A stretch of DNA of 5,188 bases from Verrucomicrobiota bacterium (lineage in GTDB: Bacteria; Verrucomicrobiota; Kiritimatiellia; Kiritimatiellales; Tichowtungiaceae): contig JAUXCB010000135.1 of the NCBI GenBank assembly GCA_030619095.1, positions 1 to 5,188 on the forward strand, written 5' to 3'. Of the stretch, positions 1-4,808 are shown in pieces. Numbering within the stretch: the first letter of the stretch is position 1; the number at the start of each line of letters is the position of its first letter. A model generated the notes under the pieces. That model made no database searches. It was not told the DNA's origin and was given only the letters and a program-made list of their open reading frames with translations. Made by a program: the position numbers and the translations under genes.

Positions 1-109
1 TGGGACAGCTACGGGATTAAACTTTGATGGAACAGAAAGTGGCGACCAACGGATTAATGTAAACAGGATTAAGGACGGCAGAATGGTTTTGGAAAGTAAA
101 ATTTGGAGT

Positions 110-140
110 GCGGTGGGAAATGAAGTGCCACACCGCTTTT
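110..140 (+). terminator. Weak hairpin plus T-run, possible terminator of an upstream gene
   Basis: GCGGTG at 110-115 pairs with CACCGC at 131-136. Two more G-C pairs are possible after a one-base bulge, and TTTT follows at 137-140. The loop is about 10 bases. The stem is GC-rich but short and the T-run is only four bases, so this is a modest Rho-independent terminator candidate. It would fit an upstream plus-strand gene ending near base 27. The T-run overlaps the proposed -35 of the menG promoter. Confidence 0.25.
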
Positions 141-167
141 GCGGAAGGAGCGCACCTCATTTATATT
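139..167 (+). promoter_or_regulatory. Candidate sigma70-type promoter for menG-mqnA
   Basis: TTGCGG at 139-144 (3 of 6 to TTGACA) and TATATT at 162-167 (5 of 6 to TATAAT) are separated by exactly 17 bases. Transcription would begin near base 174, giving a leader of about 15 bases before the ATG at 189. That leader has no recognisable Shine-Dalgarno. The -10 match and spacing are good and the -35 is weak. Confidence 0.35.
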
Positions 168-188
168 AATCCGTTGCTGATATTTTTT

Positions 189-920
189 ATGGCTGAACAG
201 AATCCAGATCGAGACACGCTAATTTCCGCCGAGGAAAACCGAGCGATGTTTGACCGCATCGCGAAGAACTATGATGCGGCAAATCGCGCGATTTCCATGG
301 GGATGGACAAAGGGTGGCGCCGGAAGACCATTAAGGAGCTCTGTCCGTTTCGCGGCGGGCGCTATCTCGACATCGGTACGGGAACGGGGGATCTGGTTTT
401 CGAGATATTGGATCAGTCGGCCAATGTGCTGGTCGATGGAATTGATCCTGCTGAACAAATGCTGGAGATTGCCCGCAGCAAGGCGGCAAAGCGGGGCGTG
501 GGCGATGCAGTATCGTTTTTGACGGCCGATGCGTTGGACTTGCCTATGGGCAGCGAAACGTTCGACGGGATTGTTTCGGGCTTTTGCTTTCGTAATATTG
601 AGCGCCGGCAAAAAGCGCTGGAAGAAATGCTGAGGGTGCTCAAGCCGGGCGGGAAGTTGGTGATCCTTGAAGCCACCTATCCATCCAATCCGCTGGTTCG
701 GTTGGGCTACCGCCTCTATACACCATGGGTGCCTGTAATTGGAAAAATACTGGGAGGCGGGGCGGCTTATAAATATCTCATGGATTCGATCGAGAATTTT
801 CCGAAACCGGAGGTTGTGATGGATATGTTCACTGAAGCCGGGTTTGTGGAGGTGCACTGCTCTCCGTTGACCTTCGGAAGCGTCTCCATCTTTTCGGGAA
901 GAAAGCAGGCGGCGGTATGA
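189..920 (+). CDS. menG: Demethylmenaquinone methyltransferase, MenG/UbiE family
   Basis: Cytoplasmic SAM-dependent C-methyltransferase that converts demethylmenaquinone to menaquinone, the last step of menaquinone synthesis. The 243 residues from the ATG at 189 match the family's usual 230-260. Visible motifs are the N-terminal FDRIAKNYDAAN (21-32) followed by ISMGMDKGWRR, SAM-binding LDIGTGTGDL (60-69), the acidic GIDPAEQML after strand 2 (84-92), GFCFRNI (131-137) and LRVLKPGGKLVILE (148-161). The tail has the family pattern Y-K-Y-L-x-x-S-I-x-x-F-P (194-205). An in-frame GTG at 108 would add 27 residues (MRWEMKCHTA...) unlike any MenG N-terminus, so 189 is preferred although no clear Shine-Dalgarno precedes it. 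LEATYP replaces the common LEFS-type motif. The gene is translationally coupled to mqnA, which argues for a menaquinone rather than ubiquinone role. Confidence 0.92.
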   Translation: MAEQNPDRDTLISAEENRAMFDRIAKNYDAANRAISMGMDKGWRRKTIKELCPFRGGRYLDIGTGTGDLVFEILDQSANVLVDGIDPAEQMLEIARSKAAKRGVGDAVSFLTADALDLPMGSETFDGIVSGFCFRNIERRQKALEEMLRVLKPGGKLVILEATYPSNPLVRLGYRLYTPWVPVIGKILGGGAAYKYLMDSIENFPKPEVVMDMFTEAGFVEVHCSPLTFGSVSIFSGRKQAAV

Positions 921-1660
921 GCGAGGAGAAGTTTATTTTTGCCGGAGCGCCGTATAGTAACTCGGCCCCGTTGGTGGATAAACTGATGGAGGTGGATTCG
1001 CGCGTTCGGGTGATCAACGATCATCCATCCCAGCTGGTTGCTGATCTCAATGCGGGTCGGGCCGATGTGGCACTTGTTCCTGTGGTTCATTTATTCAACC
1101 ACCCTGAACTTGTGATGCTCGAAGGATTGGGTGTTGCGGCGGATGGGCCGGTGAAGAGTGTCTTGCTGAAGTGCAATGTGCCCGTCCGTGAAATAAAAAC
1201 TGTTGAACGCGATCCGGCCTCGGCCACTTCTAACGCACTGGCCGAGCTCCTGCTGAAAAAGCACTATGGTTGTTCCGTCGAAAGGGCTAAAAGCAACGCG
1301 GATGCCGTGGTGGTGATTGGCGACCGCGCGCTTCTTTCCTGTCCGGCACCAGCGGGCGATATCGATCTGGCGGAAGCGTGGAAGGAGATGACCGGACTGC
1401 CGTTCGTCTTTGCAGTATGGGCGGTGCGCAGGGATTTTCCCGAAATTGAAATGGTCACAAAAATTGCGCAGCAGGCGTACAAGGCCGGCATCGAATCACT
1501 TGAAAATATTGTTGCACGGTACGCGGATGAATTTGGAACCGCCACGACCTTCTGGCTCGACTATCTTAGCCATTCGATTCACTACGAACTGGATGCTCGG
1601 GATATCGAGGGGTTGACGGAGTTTCGGATGCTGATTACCGATGGGCCGTTAAGTTGCTAA
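917..1660 (+). CDS. mqnA: Chorismate dehydratase MqnA, futalosine menaquinone pathway
   Basis: MqnA dehydrates chorismate to 3-[(1-carboxyvinyl)oxy]benzoate, the first committed step of the futalosine route. The fold resembles a periplasmic binding protein but the enzyme is cytoplasmic, and no signal peptide is seen. The 247 residues carry family landmarks in order: PYSNSAPL (12-19), ADVALVPV (49-56), DPASATSNALAELLL (99-113), VVVIGDRALL (131-140), and DLAEAW followed by TGLPFVFAVWAVR (149-171). The last of these blocks, D-L-x-E-x-W with T-G-L-P-F-V-F-A-x-W-A, is the most diagnostic. The ATG at 917 overlaps the menG stop in ATGA, indicating translational coupling. The final 26 bases overlap the end of a minus-strand protease gene, so the C-terminal residues (ITDGPLSC) may have been altered when that neighbour arrived; this is inference. 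Confidence 0.93.
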   Translation: MSEEKFIFAGAPYSNSAPLVDKLMEVDSRVRVINDHPSQLVADLNAGRADVALVPVVHLFNHPELVMLEGLGVAADGPVKSVLLKCNVPVREIKTVERDPASATSNALAELLLKKHYGCSVERAKSNADAVVVIGDRALLSCPAPAGDIDLAEAWKEMTGLPFVFAVWAVRRDFPEIEMVTKIAQQAYKAGIESLENIVARYADEFGTATTFWLDYLSHSIHYELDARDIEGLTEFRMLITDGPLSC

Positions 1661-2747
1661 CATAGGTGCTTAGGTCTTCATAGGCACCAATGGTTCGAGC
1701 TTGTCTATTAAATTCGTCAGACAGAAAATCAGTCAGATGTTTATCTTTGGAACGGAGAAGCTTCTCGATGTTTTGAGCTTCAACCCTGCAGAGGCCTGCT
1801 AGCTTACTGAGGCTTCTCGTATACTCCTCCCTAAACTTATTTGAGTGGTAGTGTCTTTCTCTCATTTTGTTGTATGATTGAGCCCAAGACAGAATCCGGC
1901 GATCGGCGTTGTCATCCAGATCCACCCTGTTTGAGCGATTATTTTTCCAGCCGGAGTAGATCGTTTCCAGACAATCAATGAATTGTTCGTTTTTAAAGTA
2001 GGCCGCGCCATACTTTTGATTGTATTTCCCCCAGTTGACCGCGACCCAGTCCGAGTCTGTGATGCGGTAGCAGAAGCGCCGGGTCTTGTTCTCGAACTGG
2101 GTGCCTTCCTTGCTTCGGCTGTTGCCTGAAAAGCGCACATAGCTTGCAATGCCAATGACCTCTTGCTCTAGGTTGAGCACGGGACTGCCGCTGTTGCCAG
2201 AAACAAAGTCGGCGGATACCTCGACTAGATCGCCGCCGATTCCGTTGATTCTTCCATAGAGTTCTGTGGCCACGCCGGCGCCGTCGCTGTTGCCAAACAC
2301 TCCGACGGGAGCCTCCATTTCAATGCGGTTGGAGACCTTTAACCCCGCATCGGTGTCGAGGAGCAATCGAGCCATGTCTCGCGTTGCAGAAAGCTCAACT
2401 TTTTTTGGGCGCAGTTGTTTTCCCGAAATACTTTTGAAGCGGATCTTTTCGGCTCCTAAAAGCACGTGTTGGTTGGTGAAGATGTAGTAGTGATCCCCCA
2501 TCTTGGCGACGAACCCACTCCCTGTTCCGTTCTCGTGTTCAATGATAACCAAGTGGTTGCGGATGTCGTTGAACGAGTAGGAGAACTCTTTCTTGATGAG
2601 GTTTGATTTTTCGAGGCTTTTTTCGGCGGCCTCTTCCTTTTTGCGCTCCTCGTCCTTCTGTTTTTCATGATCGGTCTGCTCGGCAAATGTGGAGGCATAG
2701 GCCAGCAAGAGGAAGAGGAGATAGTGTGTGGGGTTGGGTTTTTTCAT
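1635..2747 (-). CDS. Secreted trypsin-like serine protease, paralogue B (cassette gene 3)
   Basis: Predicted exported S1-type (Trypsin_2-like) serine endopeptidase, 370 aa. The signal peptide is about residues 1-22 (MKKPNPTHYLLFLLLAYAST, then FA before E). A Lys/Glu-rich segment at 24-54, probably helical, precedes the catalytic domain (55-207). That domain has GSGFVAKMG (77-85), TNQHV with His94, TRDMARLLLD with Asp124 and SGNSGSPV with Ser186, a complete triad. The C-terminal 140 residues are charged and largely helical by eye, with no PDZ domain, unlike DegP/HtrA. An upstream extension to 2957 is open but lies over the preceding protease gene; the ATG at 2747 has CGGAG 8 bases before it and begins a proper signal peptide, so it is chosen. 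It starts 19 bases after paralogue A ends. Its own 3' end overlaps mqnA by 26 bases, convergently. The substrate is unknown. Confidence 0.85.
   Translation of the reverse strand: MKKPNPTHYLLFLLLAYASTFAEQTDHEKQKDEERKKEEAAEKSLEKSNLIKKEFSYSFNDIRNHLVIIEHENGTGSGFVAKMGDHYYIFTNQHVLLGAEKIRFKSISGKQLRPKKVELSATRDMARLLLDTDAGLKVSNRIEMEAPVGVFGNSDGAGVATELYGRINGIGGDLVEVSADFVSGNSGSPVLNLEQEVIGIASYVRFSGNSRSKEGTQFENKTRRFCYRITDSDWVAVNWGKYNQKYGAAYFKNEQFIDCLETIYSGWKNNRSNRVDLDDNADRRILSWAQSYNKMRERHYHSNKFREEYTRSLSKLAGLCRVEAQNIEKLLRSKDKHLTDFLSDEFNRQARTIGAYEDLSTYVSNLTAHR
2127..2585 (-). repeat. Paralogous protease-domain block, copy B
   Basis: This 459-base block encodes residues 55-207 of protease B and aligns without gaps to residues 36-188 of protease A (3313-3771, same strand, offset 1186). 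By hand count 115 of 153 residues are identical. In the 19-residue identical stretch around the catalytic serine (175-193 in B), 11 of 19 codons differ synonymously. This is a diverged gene duplication, not a recent DNA repeat. Confidence 0.85.
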
Positions 2748-2755
2748 GAAGGGGG

Positions 2756-2760
2756 CTCCG
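2756..2760 (-). promoter_or_regulatory. Ribosome binding site that decides the protease B start
   Basis: Read on the minus strand this is CGGAG, with GGAG ending 8 bases before the ATG at 2747. The same pentamer at the same spacing precedes protease A, which supports 2747 over the longer upstream frame. Confidence 0.6.
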
Positions 2761-2766
2761 GAGGGG

Positions 2767-3876
2767 CTAGTTAAAGCGGAAATAGTTAGAGCTTTCCAGT
2801 TCCTTTGCGAAGCCATCGAGTAGCTCACTGGCATTGTCGAGGCGCGTGGAGAGGCGAAGAAACTCATTGCGTAGAAATCCTGAAAGTTCCTTTTGCTCGG
2901 ACAAAAAACGCATCTTTCGCGACCGGCTTGTGCACACGTCGGAGAGGGCGTTGGCACTGTCGATCAAATCCTTTCGGATTTGCTTATTGGTGTTGTCGAG
3001 CTGGTGTTGCGTGATTCGCTCGCCGGATATGCGTTCGATTCGGCTCACCACTTGGTTGTGGTTTTTTGCCCACTTCTGGAGCCCGGAATCCGGGAGGTTC
3101 TCGGTTGGCACCTTGGTGTAGGTGTTGTTAAACCACCTCCATATGAGGTCAAATATTTCATCGATGGTCTCATTGTTTTTTAGGTAGGCCGCGCAGTATT
3201 TCTCGTTGTATTTTTTCCAGTTAACGGCCTTCCATCGCACCCCATCGAGGCGGTAGCAAAAATGTCGGGTTATGGTTTTTGCTTCTTCTTCGTCCTTGGT
3301 TTTTTGGTCGGTGGAAAAGCGCACGAAGCTGGCGATGCCGATCACCTCTTGATCGAGATTAAGTACGGGGCTTCCGCTGTTCCCGGAAACAAAGTCGGCT
3401 GAAACTTCGACGAGCTCGGATCCGACACTCGTGACTGTTCCGTAGAGTTCCGTCGCGACCCCGCCTCCGTCGCTGTTGCCGAATACGCCAACCGGAGCAT
3501 CCATTTCGGGGCTAGCGGAGAGTTCGAGCCCGGAGTCGGTATCGAGAAGTAGCCGGGCGATATCCCGGGTTGTGGAGAGTTCAACCTTTTTGGGACGCAG
3601 AACCTTTCCGGATGCCGTTTTGAACTTGATGCGGTTGCCGCCCATGATGACATGCTGGTTGGTGAAGATATAGTAACGGTCTCCCATTTTGGCAACGAAC
3701 CCGCTCCCCACGGCAATGTCATGTTCAATCACAACCAAGTTGTCCTGGATATCGGAGAAGGAATAGGAGAATTGTTTTTTTAGCGCTTTTCCCTCAGCCT
3801 CTTTTTCGGCGAATGCTACGCCGCATGCCAATAGAAGAAATAAGAGTGAATAGCGCAGGGGCTTTGTTTGGGTCAT
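2767..3876 (-). CDS. Secreted trypsin-like serine protease, paralogue A (cassette gene 2)
   Basis: Predicted exported S1-type serine endopeptidase, 369 aa. The signal peptide is about residues 1-23 (hydrophobic core YSLLFLLLACGV, likely cleaved after AFA). Cys18 gives a weak lipobox (LLAC), but paralogue B has Tyr there, so signal peptidase I is favoured. The catalytic domain (36-188) shows GSGFVAKMG (57-65), FTNQHV with His75, TTRDIARLLLD with Asp105 and VSGNSGSPV with Ser167. The serine motif reads G-N-S-G-S, not the usual G-N-S-G-G, in both paralogues. The C-terminal 180 residues are charged and mostly helical, with no PDZ domain. Cys207 and Cys315 align with Cys226 and Cys320 of paralogue B, a possible disulphide outside the cytoplasm. 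The start overlaps the upstream gene in ATGA and has CGGAG 8 bases upstream. The substrate is unknown. Confidence 0.87.
   Translation of the reverse strand: MTQTKPLRYSLLFLLLACGVAFAEKEAEGKALKKQFSYSFSDIQDNLVVIEHDIAVGSGFVAKMGDRYYIFTNQHVIMGGNRIKFKTASGKVLRPKKVELSTTRDIARLLLDTDSGLELSASPEMDAPVGVFGNSDGGGVATELYGTVTSVGSELVEVSADFVSGNSGSPVLNLDQEVIGIASFVRFSTDQKTKDEEEAKTITRHFCYRLDGVRWKAVNWKKYNEKYCAAYLKNNETIDEIFDLIWRWFNNTYTKVPTENLPDSGLQKWAKNHNQVVSRIERISGERITQHQLDNTNKQIRKDLIDSANALSDVCTSRSRKMRFLSEQKELSGFLRNEFLRLSTRLDNASELLDGFAKELESSNYFRFN
3313..3771 (-). repeat. Paralogous protease-domain block, copy A
   Basis: Partner of the block at 2127-2585; it encodes residues 36-188 of protease A, including the whole catalytic triad. 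Similarity continues more weakly through FCYR, AVNW-x-KYN and AAY (about 206-231). It then fades to a shared pattern of charges and helices near the C-terminus (F-L-x-x-E-F, about 334-339). Confidence 0.85.
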
Positions 3877-4682
3877 GAATCGTTCTCCGTCGGGTTGTCT
3901 TCAAAGTATTCTAGGGTACGTTTTGAGAATTTTTCGCCCGCCTTTTCCTTTTTCGAACCCTTCAGATTATATGCTTGGGTCAGGCACTGAATCCAGTTTC
4001 CGTATGGGTCGGTTTTCAGGTAGTCGAAAACTTCGAGTAGTTTACTGCCGCTTTCGCGGTTGTGATAGAGCTCTCTAGATTGCAGGTTGTCGTCGTTCCA
4101 GTCGATGGCGATGGAAAATTTAATCCGCTTACGTTTGTCATAGGAGAGATACTGAAACTCCTTATTATCGGCTCTGCGCTTATATTGGCTGTACGACAGC
4201 GGCTTCCTGTTTTTATCCATGCGCTTGGTGCCCATGTGGTATTTGGCAGGGGAGTATTCCTGGATTTCAATTTCGCCCGATGTGGAGTTGTTCAGGGCAA
4301 TCTTACGCGATGGAACATTGATAACGACCTCGTATTCGTTGGTTTCTCCTTTTCCTGCATTTTCCACGCGGTAGGTGGTGTGGCAGCCAGCTTCATTGTA
4401 GGCGTTTGTGACGAAAAGCGTTATCTCATCCTTGGGCCCCCATTTGGTCCAGGAGAGCATGTTTCCCTGTTCGTCGTAAATCCGCTCTTCCTTGTAGTTT
4501 CGATCCGACATGTTGTAGCTGTATTCCGTTACCACTTTTTTAATCGGTCCGAAAAGATCGTTTTCAACGCGGTCAGAAACCTTGATGTCGAGGTGTGTTT
4601 CTTGTGCGATCGCAAGAAAAGGGAGCGCCATTAGAATGACCATGCCGATTACGGTTCTATTTGTTATTAAATCTGAAAACAT
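3873..4682 (-). CDS. Secreted YD/RHS-like hypothetical protein (cassette gene 1)
   Basis: Exported protein of unknown function, 269 aa. A signal peptide is clear: polar residues 1-9, hydrophobic core about 11-24 (VIGMVILMALPFLA), probable cleavage after AIA at 26. The mature part is rich in Tyr, Asn, Lys and Glu and has scattered YD-like beta units: EERIYDEQGN (65-74), TNAYNEAG (92-99), LSYDKRKR (179-186), and DPYGNW (225-230) ending in KRTLEYF (254-260). The last pattern, Y-G-N-W followed by a T-x-E-Y-F/Y strand, recalls short RHS/YD-repeat-like lipoproteins and secreted proteins of Bacteroidota; this is recollection, not a search. No catalytic motif is visible and there is no lipobox. It is the first cassette gene and its stop overlaps the first protease start in ATGA, so it should be made in step with the proteases. 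Sampled lines are about 46% GC, lower than the flanks. Internal ATGs at codons 14 and 18 would shorten the signal peptide's N-region and have no Shine-Dalgarno. Confidence 0.75.
   Translation of the reverse strand: MFSDLITNRTVIGMVILMALPFLAIAQETHLDIKVSDRVENDLFGPIKKVVTEYSYNMSDRNYKEERIYDEQGNMLSWTKWGPKDEITLFVTNAYNEAGCHTTYRVENAGKGETNEYEVVINVPSRKIALNNSTSGEIEIQEYSPAKYHMGTKRMDKNRKPLSYSQYKRRADNKEFQYLSYDKRKRIKFSIAIDWNDDNLQSRELYHNRESGSKLLEVFDYLKTDPYGNWIQCLTQAYNLKGSKKEKAGEKFSKRTLEYFEDNPTENDS
3885..3889 (-). promoter_or_regulatory. Ribosome binding site of protease A, inside the preceding gene
   Basis: CGGAG on the minus strand, 8 bases before the ATG at 3876. It lies within the last codons of the YD-like gene, as expected for a translationally coupled ATGA junction. 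Confidence 0.6.
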
Positions 4683-4688
4683 ACAATG

Positions 4689-4694
4689 ATTATA
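4689..4694 (-). promoter_or_regulatory. Candidate -10 box of the cassette promoter
   Basis: The minus strand reads TATAAT, a perfect -10 hexamer, ending 6 bases before the ATG at 4682. No good -35 lies 16-18 bases upstream (the region reads TTTTCG or similar) and there is no TG extension. If used, transcription would begin at or within a few bases of the start codon, giving a leaderless message; no Shine-Dalgarno precedes that ATG. Confidence 0.4.
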
Positions 4695-4765
4695 CGGCTT
4701 TTCTTATTTTCCGAAAAGAGCTTTCTTTGCTTAAAGGGATCGTTGTGTGTTTTGGCTCGATTCAC

Positions 4766-4772
4766 AGGAGGG
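4766..4772 (+). promoter_or_regulatory. Strong Shine-Dalgarno upstream of the exchanger gene
   Basis: AGGAGGG is the best Shine-Dalgarno in the window. It sits 12-13 bases before an ATG at 4785 but 28-29 bases before the exchanger ATG at 4801, too far to serve that start directly. No NTG start in the exchanger frame lies between it and 4801. Confidence 0.45.
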
Positions 4773-4784
4773 CATTCGATACCA

Positions 4785-4808
4785 ATGGACGGATACAACC
4801 ATGATTAA
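4785..4808 (+). other. Seven-codon mini-ORF overlapping the exchanger start
   Basis: ATG at 4785 begins MDGYNHD and stops at TAA 4806-4808, spanning the exchanger ATG at 4801 in another frame. A strong Shine-Dalgarno lies 12-13 bases upstream. Ribosomes finishing this peptide would stop within a few bases of the exchanger start and could restart there. Chance occurrence cannot be excluded. Confidence 0.25.

Larger units (their letters stand above)
2..169 (+). other. Partial open frame at the left edge, uncertain
   Basis: Frame 2 stays open from the window edge to a TAA at 167-169, about 55 codons. Frame 1 closes at a TGA ending at base 27, and frame 3 closes within the first 20 bases. The translation (including GLNFDGTESGDQR and MVLESKIWSAVGNEVP) resembles no family I recognise, and its third codon positions are not GC-enriched as they are in menG and mqnA. 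It also runs through the putative hairpin at 110-140 and the putative menG promoter, which argues against it being a gene. An upstream gene ending in frame 1 (final residues DSYGIKL) is equally possible. Confidence 0.15.
4683..4800. other. Divergent intergenic region between the cassette and the exchanger gene
   Basis: 118 bases separate the two divergent start codons. The left end holds the minus-strand TATAAT at 4689-4694, and the right part holds the plus-strand AGGAGGG and mini-ORF. A plus-strand TACAAT at 4682-4687 (5 of 6 to a -10) lies next to the minus-strand box, with TTGTTA 15 bases upstream, a short spacer. If both were used, divergent promoters would overlap. A short imperfect repeat, CTTTTC and GAAAAG near 4698-4718, is too weak to call an operator or terminator. 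Confidence 0.4.

Noticed and set aside
108..188. 27-residue N-terminal extension of menG from a GTG at 108
   Set aside because: The extra residues are unlike MenG N-termini, overlap the putative hairpin and promoter, and would make the protein longer than usual; the ATG at 189 gives a standard family start.
219..857. Long minus-strand open frame of 212 codons across menG
   Set aside because: It lies fully antisense to a clear methyltransferase gene and its translation is rich in His, Arg and Gln without any domain; a shadow of coding bias.
1664..1689. GGTGC and GCACC inverted repeat just past the mqnA stop, considered as a terminator
   Set aside because: Only five base pairs, a 14-base loop, no T-run on either strand, and it lies inside the protease B coding sequence.
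2748..2957. 70-codon upstream extension of protease B
   Set aside because: It overlaps the coding sequence of protease A and would bury the signal peptide; the ATG at 2747 has a matched Shine-Dalgarno.
3813..3876. Lipoprotein signal (LLAC) in protease A
   Set aside because: The lipobox is weak, the paralogue has Tyr in place of the Cys, and both proteins keep an FA-E signal peptidase I site a few residues later.
1635..3876. DegP/HtrA identity for the proteases
   Set aside because: The triad context is similar, but no PDZ domain follows the protease domain and the C-terminal region is charged and helical; a generic trypsin-like assignment is safer.
4062..4634. Plus-strand open frame of 190 codons antisense to the YD-like gene, with hydrophobic stretches
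   Set aside because: The hydrophobicity follows from the reverse complement of a Lys/Asn/Glu-rich gene. It has no Shine-Dalgarno of note, and the opposite strand has a signal peptide and a coupled downstream gene.
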